From Tolypothrix sp. NIES-4075 (GTDB lineage: Bacteria; Cyanobacteriota; Cyanobacteriia; Cyanobacteriales; Nostocaceae): a stretch of DNA of 64,000 nucleotides. Under the pieces are notes generated by a model. The model ran no database searches. It had not been told where the DNA came from and saw only the letters and a list, made by a program, of their open reading frames with translations. Both the position numbers and the translations under genes were made by a program. The stretch lies in assembly GCF_002218085.1 (NCBI RefSeq), contig NZ_BDUC01000015.1:1-64000 (forward strand), written 5' to 3'. Positions 8,716 to 17,711 of this stretch are shown one piece after another. Position 1 is the first letter of the stretch; each line of letters begins with the position of its first letter.

Positions 8716-11700
8716 ATGTGGATCGTCAAAATTGCTTTACGTCTTCCGTATACATTCGCGATCGCTGCCTTGATGATTGTCATCCTGGGTGTAGTAACAA
8801 TATTTAGCACAGCGGTTGACATTTTTCCCGCAATCAACATTCCAGTTGTCAGTATAGTTTGGACTTATACTGGTACTACATCTGAGGAAATGGCACAGCG
8901 AATCGTGACAATTAGCGAACGCGCCATGACAACAACCGTTGGTGACATCGAACACATTGAGTCTCAATCTTTAAGTGGTGTTAGTGTCGTCAAGGTTTTC
9001 TTTCAACCGACTGTCAATATCGCCTCAGCAGTCGCTCAAATCACCTCTGTCAGCCAAACAATTCTCCGCCCTTTGCCACCCGGTATTACGCCGCCATTCA
9101 TCATTCAATACAACGCTTCTAGCGTGCCAATTATCCAGATGAGTGTCAGCAGCAAAACCTTGCCGGAACAAGCGCTCAACGACTATGCTACCAACTTTGT
9201 CCGCACTCAGTTAGCAACAGTGCAAGGCGCGAGTGTACCTTTGCCCTATGGTGGTAAACCGAGGCAAATTATGGTCGATCTCGATCCCCAAGCGATGTTG
9301 GCTAAAGGCGTTTCTGCCCAAGACGTGACTAACGCTGTCAGCGTCCAAAACTTGGTTTTGCCCGCAGGCAATATGAAGATAGGCGATCGCGATTTTGCCG
9401 TCCGAATCAATAATAGTCCAGATGTAGTGACAGCCCTCAACGATTTGCCGATTAAGCAAGTTAATGGTAATGTGACTTACATTCGCGATGTCGCCCAGGT
9501 ACGAGATGGCTTTGCCGTACAAGCGAATATAGTACGTGAAAATGGTAGGCGATCGAGCTTACTGAGTATTCTCAAGAGCGGGAATGCCTCAACTATTGAT
9601 GTGATCGATCGGGTAAAAAAAGCTTTGCCTCGCATCCAATCCACCTTGCCTCCAGGACTGAATTTAGCGTTTTTGTTCGATCAATCTGTATTTGTTAAAG
9701 CTTCGATTCAAGGTGTTCTCAAAGAAGGATTGATTGCCGGATGCCTCACCGCGCTGATGATTTTGATTTTCTTGGGAAGTTGGCGCAGCACTCTCATTGT
9801 AGCCGTATCGATTCCCCTGTCGATGCTGGTTTCGATTATTGTGATGAGTCGTCTGGGACAAACTTTCAATATTATGACTTTGGGTGGTTTGTCCTTAGCT
9901 GTGGGTATTCTCGTAGATGATGCCACAGTCGAAATTGAAAATATACATCGAAATCTCGGACAAGGGAAACCAATCAAGCGAGCAATCTTAGATGGAGCGC
10001 AGCAAATTGCAACACCAGCACTTGTGGCAACATTATGTATTTGTATTGTCTTTGTGCCGGTTGTGTTTTTGAGTGGAGTGGCAAAGTATTTGTTTGTCCC
10101 GCTAGCGATGGCAGTAGTATTTGCCATGCTTGCTTCCTATGTGCTATCTCGGACTGTAGTACCGACGATGGCAAATTATTTTTTACCACACGAAGCACAC
10201 TTGCATAGAGAAAACGAGGATAGTAACGGTCATGGCGATCGCCATCATATAGATTCTCCATTTTCAAACAATAATGGTCGCGGCGATCGCCACCAAACCA
10301 CAGCCACAACACAAAAAACGCAATCGGCTAAGAAAGATTGGATATGGCGGCTACACGAAAAGTTTAACCGACAATTTGAGAAATTTCGCAGTTGGTACTA
10401 CGATGTCCTCACCTCAGCATTAAATCAGCGCCGCATAGTTTTTGTGCTGTTTGGTGCTTTTATAATAAGTGCGGGAGTTTTGTTGCCTTTCGTCGGTCAA
10501 GACTTTTTCCCTGAAGTCGATGGTGGTCAGTTTAGCTTGCATGTTCGAGCCTTACCTGGTACTCGTTTAGAAGAGACAGAAAGAATTGTCAGCCAAGTTG
10601 AAGATGTTATCCGCCAGACTGTACCGAAAGAAAATCTCTCGAAGATTCTCGATAACATCGGCTTACCCAACAGTGGCATTAACCTTACCTACGGCTACAA
10701 CGGTGCGACAATTGGTCCGGCTGATGCTGATATTCTGGTATCGTTAAAAGAATCTGGTTCAACTTTTTCTTATGTCAAGAAACTCCGCCAGAAATTGAAA
10801 GCGACATTTCCCAATTACACCTTCTTTTTTGAACCAGCTGATATTGTTACTCAAATTCTAAATTTTGGTTTGCCTGCTGCTGTTGACGTGCAAATATCTG
10901 GTCCTCAGCAAAACTCAAAGGCAAACTTTAAAATAGCCAAAGAAATCGAAGCGCGGATGATACGCATTCCTGGTGCTGTAGATGTACACATGCAGCAAGT
11001 TGTTGATGCTCCAGAATTACGTCTTGATGTAGATCGCACCGAGGCTCAACAATTGGGTATGACCCAGCGTGATGTGGCTAATAGCGTCCTCACTTCCTTA
11101 AGTTCAAGCGGTCAATCGGCAATCAACCAATGGCTCGATCCCAAAAAAGGCGTAAGTTACACGCTTGCTGTACAAGTTCCCCAGTATAAAATGGACTCTA
11201 TTGACAGCCTGAAAAATACGCCAGTTGGCAACGGTCAAACTGCACCGCAACTTTTAGGTAATTTGGCTAGTGTCAAACGCGACACAGTGATGCAAGTTGT
11301 CAATCACTACAACATTCAGCCAGTTTACGATATCTACGCTAACTCGAGCGATCGCGATTTGGGAGGAGTTGCTCGCGATGTGAATCGAATCATCGCTGAT
11401 TATAAGAAAAAATTGCCTAAGGGAAGTCAGATTAATGTACGCGGGCAAGTGCAAACAATGAACTCTTCGTTCCTGGGGCTTGGTTTCGGACTTGTCTTTG
11501 CAATTGTGCTGGTTTACTGCTTAATGGTGGTGAACTTTCAATCTTGGCTCGATCCCCTGATTATTATGATGGCACTGCCGAGTGCTTTAGCTGGTATTGT
11601 TTGGATGCTGTTTGTCACCCGCACCACTCTTAGCGTTCCTTCGTTAATGGGTGCAATTATGAGTATAGGTGTGGCGACATCAAATAGTATTTTAATGATC

Positions 11701-12048
11701 ACTTTTGCTAACGACCAGCGTCAGGAAGGGCAAAATGCTTATAAAGCAGCGCAAGCAGCAGGTCACACGCGGTTGCGTCCTGTGTTAATGACTGCCTTAG
11801 CGATGCTCATCGGTATGGTGCCAATGTCTCTCGGTCTTGGTGAAGGTGGTGAGCAGAATGCACCCTTGGGTCGCGCTGTAATTGGTGGGTTGTCAGCTGC
11901 AACAGTTGCTACTCTCATCTTTGTACCTGTTGTATACAGCATGATGCGGCGTCAACAACCTCGTCCTGTTGATGAGGATGATGACGATTTAAATTTCTCA
12001 GAGCCACAGACAGAATATTCGCTGTCATCATCCCGAAGCAAGTCATGA
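8716..12048 (+). CDS. RND efflux transporter, inner-membrane permease
   Basis: 1110 residues, full-length AcrB/MexF-like RND protein with two halves, each one TM helix, a large periplasmic loop and five to six TM helices. The proton-relay pair D400-D401 is in GILVDDATVEIENIH. The second half begins near residue 575 (RRIVFVLFGAFIISAG). An unusual hydrophilic His/Asn/Asp-rich linker (about 490-545) separates the halves and contains two GDRH repeats encoded by HIP1 octamers. AAGGAA lies before ATG 8716. The partner adaptor gene follows, which is the reverse of the usual order. Exports hydrophobic or toxic compounds; substrate unknown. Confidence 0.92.
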   Translation: MWIVKIALRLPYTFAIAALMIVILGVVTIFSTAVDIFPAINIPVVSIVWTYTGTTSEEMAQRIVTISERAMTTTVGDIEHIESQSLSGVSVVKVFFQPTVNIASAVAQITSVSQTILRPLPPGITPPFIIQYNASSVPIIQMSVSSKTLPEQALNDYATNFVRTQLATVQGASVPLPYGGKPRQIMVDLDPQAMLAKGVSAQDVTNAVSVQNLVLPAGNMKIGDRDFAVRINNSPDVVTALNDLPIKQVNGNVTYIRDVAQVRDGFAVQANIVRENGRRSSLLSILKSGNASTIDVIDRVKKALPRIQSTLPPGLNLAFLFDQSVFVKASIQGVLKEGLIAGCLTALMILIFLGSWRSTLIVAVSIPLSMLVSIIVMSRLGQTFNIMTLGGLSLAVGILVDDATVEIENIHRNLGQGKPIKRAILDGAQQIATPALVATLCICIVFVPVVFLSGVAKYLFVPLAMAVVFAMLASYVLSRTVVPTMANYFLPHEAHLHRENEDSNGHGDRHHIDSPFSNNNGRGDRHQTTATTQKTQSAKKDWIWRLHEKFNRQFEKFRSWYYDVLTSALNQRRIVFVLFGAFIISAGVLLPFVGQDFFPEVDGGQFSLHVRALPGTRLEETERIVSQVEDVIRQTVPKENLSKILDNIGLPNSGINLTYGYNGATIGPADADILVSLKESGSTFSYVKKLRQKLKATFPNYTFFFEPADIVTQILNFGLPAAVDVQISGPQQNSKANFKIAKEIEARMIRIPGAVDVHMQQVVDAPELRLDVDRTEAQQLGMTQRDVANSVLTSLSSSGQSAINQWLDPKKGVSYTLAVQVPQYKMDSIDSLKNTPVGNGQTAPQLLGNLASVKRDTVMQVVNHYNIQPVYDIYANSSDRDLGGVARDVNRIIADYKKKLPKGSQINVRGQVQTMNSSFLGLGFGLVFAIVLVYCLMVVNFQSWLDPLIIMMALPSALAGIVWMLFVTRTTLSVPSLMGAIMSIGVATSNSILMITFANDQRQEGQNAYKAAQAAGHTRLRPVLMTALAMLIGMVPMSLGLGEGGEQNAPLGRAVIGGLSAATVATLIFVPVVYSMMRRQQPRPVDEDDDDLNFSEPQTEYSLSSSRSKS

Positions 12049-12084
12049 GCAATTTCATTGTTCAAAATTGCCAAAGCCAATGAT

Positions 12085-12141
12085 GCAATTTTGATGGTCT
12101 GCAAGATCCCCGACTTCTTGAAGAAGTCGGGGATCTGACCA
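12085..12141. repeat. 57-bp interspersed palindromic repeat, copy 1
   Basis: Contains AGATCCCCGACTTC and its exact complement GAAGTCGGGGATCT around a 4-base loop. The whole 57-base block is identical to 36509-36565, 24 kb away. Related hairpins are at 22971-23007 and, decayed, at about 48985-49035. It sits between the two RND genes, so it could also act on their message as a stem-loop. Confidence 0.8.
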
Positions 12142-12190
12142 GACTACTGCTAAATTTCTGCTTTCTTAGATAATATGGGACAGATTACCT

Positions 12191-13534
12191 ATGGATTCTC
12201 AACAAGAAACGACTTCTAGAAAAAGGCACGGCATCGGTGGAATTGGTTGGGCTGTAATTGGTGCTGTTTTTTTTGGTAGCCTATTAGCTATAGGTATTTT
12301 GCCCCGATTAAGCCAAAGGTCAGAATTACAAGCAGCAGTTAAGGAAGCAAGCACCGTACCCTCAGTTAACGTTATTACTCCCCGTCGTGCTGCTGCTACT
12401 ACGAATTTAGAACTACCTGGTAGTGTTGTCCCCCTAAACCAAACTACCATCTATGCTCGCAGTACTGGGTATTTGCGGCGGTGGTATGTAGATATTGGCG
12501 ATCGCGTCCGATCTGGTCAGTTGTTGGCAGAAATTGATTCACCAGATACCGATCAGCAAGTTCTGCAAGCAAAGGCAGAGTTAGCACAAGCACAAGCCAA
12601 TGTCTCTCAAACTCGTGCTAATTTAGCTAAAGCTATTTCTGATTTGAAGCAAGCCCGCGCTAACCTACTAATAGCACGTCAGACCTGGCAGCGCTGGCAA
12701 GTTCTTGTCAAGCAAGGTGCAGTAGCTCAACAAGAAGCAGATACAAGATATGCTACATATCAAGCAAATCTTGCCAACGTTGAGGCAGCACAAAACACTG
12801 TTAATTCTAACTCTGCTAACATCAAGGCAGCACAAGCTAACGTCTACGCAAGTCAAGCAAACTTTCAGCGTTATACCGTATTGCAGTCTTATAAGAAAGT
12901 CACTGCTCCTTTCTCAGGAGTGATTACCGCACGTAACGTAAATACAGGTGTTTTAATTTCAGCAGGTAGTGGCAACACCAATACTAGTAATACTACCAAC
13001 ACCAACACTAGCAATACCAGCCTTTATACCATTGCTGCTTATGACAAGCTAGATGTGAATGTAAATGTCCCACAAAGTTTATCATCCTCACTTCAAACTG
13101 CTCAAACAGCAGAAATTACAGTCAAAGAGTTACCACAACAAGTGTTTAAAGGTAAAGTAGTGCGTACAAGCAACGCTATAGATCCAAATACTCGCACTTT
13201 GCTGACACAATTAGAAGTGCAAAATTCTAACGCTACCCTGCGACCTGGGATGTATGCCACTGTTAAATTTGCCATTGACCGCACCGATTCTCCCTTTGTT
13301 GTGCCAGATAGTGCCTTAGTTGTTAACGCCGGAGGTACGCAGGTAGCAACTGTAACCAAAGACCAAAAAGTGCATTATCAAAAAGTTGCCGTTGGGCGAG
13401 ATTATGGTACTGAAGTCGAAATTACCTCAGGTCTGACAGGCAATGAATCGCTCATTGCCACTCCTACGGTTGATGAAACAGAGGGTTTGCGCGTGCAGCC
13501 AGTTGCAGAAAAAAATGACCCGAAGACGCGATAA
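12191..13534 (+). CDS. RND periplasmic adaptor (HlyD/AcrA family)
   Basis: 447 residues. One N-terminal TM anchor (about 17-37), then the lipoyl half-motif (YLRRWYVDIGDRVRSGQLLAEI). A long Ala/Gln-rich coiled-coil hairpin (about 118-235) follows, then the second lipoyl half and a beta-barrel (RPGMYATVKFAI). A low-complexity NTSNTTNTNTSNTS insert lies near residue 260. Works with the preceding permease and an outer-membrane TolC-like protein not in the window. Its last codons (DPKTR) lie inside an interspersed hairpin repeat, so the C-terminus was reshaped by repeat insertion. Confidence 0.92.
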   Translation: MDSQQETTSRKRHGIGGIGWAVIGAVFFGSLLAIGILPRLSQRSELQAAVKEASTVPSVNVITPRRAAATTNLELPGSVVPLNQTTIYARSTGYLRRWYVDIGDRVRSGQLLAEIDSPDTDQQVLQAKAELAQAQANVSQTRANLAKAISDLKQARANLLIARQTWQRWQVLVKQGAVAQQEADTRYATYQANLANVEAAQNTVNSNSANIKAAQANVYASQANFQRYTVLQSYKKVTAPFSGVITARNVNTGVLISAGSGNTNTSNTTNTNTSNTSLYTIAAYDKLDVNVNVPQSLSSSLQTAQTAEITVKELPQQVFKGKVVRTSNAIDPNTRTLLTQLEVQNSNATLRPGMYATVKFAIDRTDSPFVVPDSALVVNAGGTQVATVTKDQKVHYQKVAVGRDYGTEVEITSGLTGNESLIATPTVDETEGLRVQPVAEKNDPKTR

Positions 13535-13751
13535 ATCGCGTCTCTACAAAGGGTTTTGGGTAGACATAATTACAGGAGTTTTCGGGTAAATAGAATACAC
13601 CTCACCCCGCATAAAGCACCCCTCTGCAAAACATCGAAGAGGGGATGGGGGCGAGTAGAGACGCGATATATCGCGTCTCTACTGCTGTAATTTTCACGAC
13701 ATTTGTCTATTCGACAATGGTAGGTAGAGACGTTGCAATACAACGTCTCTA
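13524..13751. repeat. cluster of interspersed hairpin repeats
   Basis: Three palindromes of the AGAGACG family: 13524-13543; 13655-13682 (28 bases, perfect); 13725-13751 (11-bp arms). Between them is a CTCACCCC...CCCCTCT...AGAGGGG block (about 13600-13650) of the same kind as 20642-20706. These are nested insertions of small non-coding repeats between convergent genes, and they may also serve as a bidirectional terminator. Confidence 0.7.
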
Positions 13752-13759
13752 ATGTATTG

Positions 13760-14626
13760 CTATGCGCCATAGAAAACTAACGCCCGCAGTTCGATGCTCT
13801 CGCGGGGTGGGGCATCTGCCGGACTTGTTGGGTCTTCAAACGCAGTGTGTGCCGCAAACCGCGCTCGTCCATCTTCCGCAGAGTCGAAGCACTTGATAAA
13901 CAGTGCCTCATTCGGTTGCAGTTGTGGAAAATAAAACCAGCGATGTGCGGGATTGTACGTAATTGCGTAAGTTTCGCCAACGCGATCGCGGTATACAAGA
14001 TCCCCAGCTACCAAGTCTTTGGGTGCAATGCTTTGGGCATCACACACTGCCAATGGAGATTCTTGGACTGGTTGGGCGATCGGTCGCCAAACGTTAACCA
14101 CGGCAAACCTTTGTTGCAGCAACTCATCAGTGTTATCTATTCCCCGTGCTGTCAACTCCAGAAGGGCGCGAGTATAGCCAGATTTGGCTGTAAAGTCGTT
14201 ATGTACGCGCTTGACTGGCTCTTTAATTTGGCTCTCACCCTGCTGCAAGCGTTGAGCATTACGCAGAGTATGATCGAAAATCACCACCTGAGTTGCACCC
14301 GTCACCTTTTTCAAAAGTTGCTCGGCTTCAGGATAATAAACGCGCTGTATCTCCGAATCGTCGTAGAAATTGCGGACATTGCTATGATGCAGAGCGTAAG
14401 CGAAACCCTCTCGGTCTAGGGATAAGTCTTGTATAATCGGGCGTGCATTACGGATTGGCAGTTTGTGCGCTTGGTACACTCCGTTATGTCTTGGAACACC
14501 TGGTGGTGGTTCGTAGGTGTAGTTGACAGGCTTTTCTGCCATTGGAGTCAGGTAATTGAGAACTGCCTCAACATATGGCAAATCCTCTAAAACGGGTTTG
14601 GATAAAATTGGGCTGGATAAGCTCAT
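13760..14626 (-). CDS. CmcJ/NvfI family oxidoreductase (putative non-heme iron oxygenase)
   Basis: 288 residues matching the CmcJ/NvfI pattern: VHNDF (H142, D144), YNPAHRWFYFPQL (H228) and a C-terminal PPRESIELRALVFY. The HxD...H set suggests an Fe(II)/2-oxoglutarate-type centre, as in gibberellin desaturases and the cephalosporin 7-alpha-methoxylation partner CmcJ. It is downstream of the GST gene on the same strand, separated by 187 bases that hold a repeat, and could be read from the GST operator. Physiological substrate unknown; a role on a sulfur compound is inference from position. Confidence 0.8.
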   Translation of the reverse strand: MSLSSPILSKPVLEDLPYVEAVLNYLTPMAEKPVNYTYEPPPGVPRHNGVYQAHKLPIRNARPIIQDLSLDREGFAYALHHSNVRNFYDDSEIQRVYYPEAEQLLKKVTGATQVVIFDHTLRNAQRLQQGESQIKEPVKRVHNDFTAKSGYTRALLELTARGIDNTDELLQQRFAVVNVWRPIAQPVQESPLAVCDAQSIAPKDLVAGDLVYRDRVGETYAITYNPAHRWFYFPQLQPNEALFIKCFDSAEDGRARFAAHTAFEDPTSPADAPPRESIELRALVFYGA

Positions 14627-14649
14627 AAGTCATACCCTAACAGGATTTT

Positions 14650-14790
14650 GGATTGCATTCTGCGCTTATTCTTCGTAGTAACGGCTTCAGCCGTTGGCAT
14701 TGAGCGATAAATCGCTCACCCTTCGGGTTCGCCAGTCGCTCATGGGGGAAACCCCCAAGACCGCGCTGGCTCACTACGAATAAGAGCGCT
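14650..14790. repeat. interspersed palindromic repeats
   Basis: CGTAGT...ACTACG ends enclose small palindromes (ACGGCTTCAGCCGT; GAGCGATAAATCGCTC) and a GGGGGAAACCCCC block. The GAGCGAT(T/A)ATCGCTC motif is found again near 36422-36437. These separate the GST and CmcJ-like genes. Confidence 0.6.
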
Positions 14791-14813
14791 CCGCTCATTG
14801 TCTTTTTCTAGCG

Positions 14814-15497
14814 TTACTTTTGAGCAGCACCCACGGCAGTAGGTTCACCGAGAATCTTGGTAAATCGCTCTATATAATACGAAGTAGGATTTTCAACAGC
14901 ACGAATTGATTCGCGATCGCGCAACACATTCCACCATTGCTGCAAGCGAGGTGTTTCTGCTGGCAGCGTGAATTTGCGGAAGTGTTCTAAAAGGGGTAAG
15001 CGTTCAAACCAAGGATAATAGCTGATATCAACTAAACTCAGCTTATCCCCTAACCAGTACTGACCATTTCCAGACAGCTTACCCAATCCTTCTTGCTCTA
15101 TATATAAGAGGGATTCTAGAAACTCTCTTCTTCCCTGTTCTTGTTCGGTGCTATCTTTACCTCGTAGGAGTTTGTTAAACGCAGGGACTAAGCGAGTATT
15201 GGCATAATCGATCCAAATGCGAGCGATCGCTTTCGCTGCCGGATCGTGGGGTAATAAAGGTGGTTCTGGGAAAACTTCATCTAAATATTCATTAATGATG
15301 GCAGACTCATAAATCTCCACATCCCCATGTTTAATCGCTGGGACTTTGCCATAGCGGGAAATCTGCACAAATCCATCGGGTTTGTTCTGTAAGTCAATTT
15401 CAATCGGGGTAAAGTCAATTCTTTTTTCTAGCAAAACAACACGGGTGCGTTGGGAGAAGGTAGAGCCTTTGGCAAAATAAAGTTGTATGTTGCTCAT
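14814..15497 (-). CDS. glutathione S-transferase family protein
   Basis: 227 residues. The N-terminal thioredoxin fold (1-80) has KVPAIKH (cis-Pro loop) and YESAIINEYLDE (glutathione binding). The C-terminal helical domain has LSLVDISYYPWFERL. Starts with MSNIQLYFAKGSTFSQRTRVVL; the Ser near 13-15 may activate glutathione. Its start is 137 bases from the operator at 15634, which points toward it. With the persulfide dioxygenase fusion and SsuD it could handle glutathione conjugates or persulfides of sulfur substrates (inference). Confidence 0.85.
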   Translation of the reverse strand: MSNIQLYFAKGSTFSQRTRVVLLEKRIDFTPIEIDLQNKPDGFVQISRYGKVPAIKHGDVEIYESAIINEYLDEVFPEPPLLPHDPAAKAIARIWIDYANTRLVPAFNKLLRGKDSTEQEQGRREFLESLLYIEQEGLGKLSGNGQYWLGDKLSLVDISYYPWFERLPLLEHFRKFTLPAETPRLQQWWNVLRDRESIRAVENPTSYYIERFTKILGEPTAVGAAQK

Positions 15498-15633
15498 GGA
15501 ATGCTTTCCTTGTAAATATTACGCTTTCTGTGAGGATTGGGAGAATTTGCTTTAAGAATTAAAATCCAAAACCGAATTTATGGGGATTTTGAATTCTCCC
15601 TGCCAGGTATCTAGACCAGCTAGTTCATTATAC

Positions 15634-15659
15634 TACGGTTTATCAGTCGATTTACCGTA
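15634..15659 (-). promoter_or_regulatory. sulfur-island operator 2 (perfect arms) with adjacent TATAAT
   Basis: Perfect TACGGT-N14-ACCGTA. On the minus strand the spacer has CGAC at positions 5-8 and the right arm is followed by G and a perfect TATAAT (plus-strand 15627-15632), so the site points to the GST gene. Confidence 0.78.
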
Positions 15660-15761
15660 TAATAGCAAATATTCCGGACTTCGGTCAGGCGATCGCCCAC
15701 TAAAGACACTCGGAAAAAGTCATGAAACCCTTTTTCTGCCTCTATTTAGTTTATCTAACAA

Positions 15762-15805
15762 TTAGTAAACAATAATTTTAGATTAACGTATAGTTTGTTT
15801 ACTAA
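15762..15805. promoter_or_regulatory. spaced inverted repeat, possible second operator
   Basis: TTAGTAAACAA (15762-15772) is exactly matched by TTGTTTACTAA (15795-15805) with a 22-base AT-rich spacer, about 290 bases before the amidohydrolase. It differs from the 26-bp operator family. Could be a binding site or an AT-rich repeat. Confidence 0.4.
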
Positions 15806-16096
15806 ATACTTGTCTTGTTGGTCTTGTTATGCAATACTACTAAAATAATCACCATTAAATCGGTAGACAAAGCGTAGATTATTTTGGCGCAAGTATTGCA
15901 CAGGTCATTCAGACACTTTGAGCAATCTTGCAATGCCCTTTTTTCTGGGTATCGCTGGCACAAATTTGAAAATCCTCTGGGTATGTACAGACATAGCGTG
16001 CCATTTCAATTCTTACCTTTGTCGTGAAACTCGATTTTTATCAGGGTTTACGAATACGTGAAAGTCAACGAGTGACATAAATGTGGAGAAATTATC

Positions 16097-17581
16097 ATGA
16101 CAATTGCCCTTGAACGTCCCACAAAGAAGTCTCGGTCAGCACAAATTAGGGAGCAACTAGGTTATCCGATCATTGATACCGATGTGCATACCCAGGAATT
16201 TGAGCCTGCCTTTCTCGATTATTTAGCTCAAGTGGGTGGTTCTCACATTGCCGATAGCTTCCGAGAGCATCTACCCGGAGCCGGTCGCTATCGTTGGTTC
16301 CAGCAAAGTTGGGAAGAACGTCGCAATTACCGCACAGCTCGTCCTCCCTTCTGGGGTCGTCCCACGAAGGACACCTTAAATCTGGCAACTATCAGCTTGC
16401 CAAAGTTGCTGCACGAACGCTTGCAAGAAGCGGGAACAGACTTTGCTGTGCTGTATCCCAACTTGGCAACCCTAGCACCGCAAATTAAGAATGAAGAAAT
16501 GCGACGTGCAGTTTGCCGTGCAGCGAACCTTTATCATGCAGATATATTCCGTGCTTATAGCGATCGCGTCACTCCCATTGCGACGATTCCTCTGAACACA
16601 CCCGAAGAAGGAATTGAGGAATTGGAATATGCAGTCAAAGAATTGGGATTGAAAGCAATTCAAATTCCCGCTTACGTTACCCGCGTTATTCCCGGTTTCG
16701 AGAAATATCCCCAAGAAGTGCAACGGGAAGCAACTTGGATTGATACCTTTGCTTTGGATAGCGCTTACGATTACGATCCCTTCTGGGCAAAGTGCGTAGA
16801 ATTGAAAGTTGTTCCTACCACTCATGCTTCTGGTATGGGTTGGACTGCTCGTCGTTCAATTTCTAATTACCAATACAATCACATTGGACACTTTGCTTCA
16901 GCGGGTGAAGCGTTCTGCAAAGCTTTGTTTTTTGGTGGTGTTACCCGTCGTTTTCCTTCGCTGAAGTTTGCCTTTTTAGAAGGTGGTTCAGCTTGGGGTG
17001 CTAGCCTGTATGCCGATATTATCTGGCACTGGGAAACTCGCAATCCAGAGGTTTTACAGAATAATCATCCGGGCAATGTAAATAAAGAAGAATTGCGTGA
17101 ATTGTTCGCTCGTTATGGTGGAGCAGAATTCCGCAATCGCTTTGAGGAAATTGGTAGTGGTTTAGGCTTCCACGGTAAATACTTTGCCCCAGAAGATCCC
17201 GGTGAGTTGAATGAATTTGCTGAAGCTGGAATTACCAAACCTGAAGATGTACGCGATCGCTTTCTAAATCACTTCTACTTCGGCACAGAATCAGATGATA
17301 CCCGCGTTGCCTATGCCTTCCATCAAAAAGCGAATCCTTATGGAGATAGAGTAAAAGCCTTCTTGGGTTCTGATTCCGGTCATTGGGATGTGCCAGATAT
17401 CACCGCTATTACCTCCAACGCTTACAGCTTTGTAGAACGCGGCATTTTTAGCGAAGAAGACTTGCGCTACTTCCTATCTATCCATCCTTTGGAATTGTAC
17501 ACCAGTCTGAATCGTGACTTCTTCAAGGGTACGGGAATTGAGAAAGAAGCAGAAGAATATCTGGTAAGTGTTGGTCGCTAA
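16097..17581 (+). CDS. amidohydrolase family (PF04909-type) metal-dependent hydrolase
   Basis: 494 residues, TIM-barrel amidohydrolase-2 type. The first-strand motif is IIDTDVH (D27, D29, H31). Also present are a C-terminal GSDSGHWDVP segment with catalytic-type Asp and THASG near residue 250. Such proteins act as decarboxylases or hydrolases on aromatic or heterocyclic acids. It precedes an SsuA-type binding protein and a TauD-type oxygenase on the same strand, so all three probably act on the same imported compound. Start ATG 16097 has GGAG 11 bases upstream. Reaction not identified. Confidence 0.85.
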   Translation: MTIALERPTKKSRSAQIREQLGYPIIDTDVHTQEFEPAFLDYLAQVGGSHIADSFREHLPGAGRYRWFQQSWEERRNYRTARPPFWGRPTKDTLNLATISLPKLLHERLQEAGTDFAVLYPNLATLAPQIKNEEMRRAVCRAANLYHADIFRAYSDRVTPIATIPLNTPEEGIEELEYAVKELGLKAIQIPAYVTRVIPGFEKYPQEVQREATWIDTFALDSAYDYDPFWAKCVELKVVPTTHASGMGWTARRSISNYQYNHIGHFASAGEAFCKALFFGGVTRRFPSLKFAFLEGGSAWGASLYADIIWHWETRNPEVLQNNHPGNVNKEELRELFARYGGAEFRNRFEEIGSGLGFHGKYFAPEDPGELNEFAEAGITKPEDVRDRFLNHFYFGTESDDTRVAYAFHQKANPYGDRVKAFLGSDSGHWDVPDITAITSNAYSFVERGIFSEEDLRYFLSIHPLELYTSLNRDFFKGTGIEKEAEEYLVSVGR

Positions 17582-17711
17582 AAAACGAATTTGTTTGCTT
17601 TAGCGTAAGAATTCCTCATCTTTATTCTCTGCGCTCTCAGCGTCTCTGCGGTAAATAAATTCTTATTAAAACCGCAGAGGCAAAAGAGTTCACAGAGGTA
17701 AGAGAAAACCT

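Larger units (their letters stand above)
15498..16096. other. 599-base regulatory intergenic region
   Basis: Separates divergent GST and amidohydrolase genes. It holds the operator at 15634-15659 and a long spaced inverted repeat at 15762-15805. The 250 bases next to the amidohydrolase show no clear operator-type site. Confidence 0.6.
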
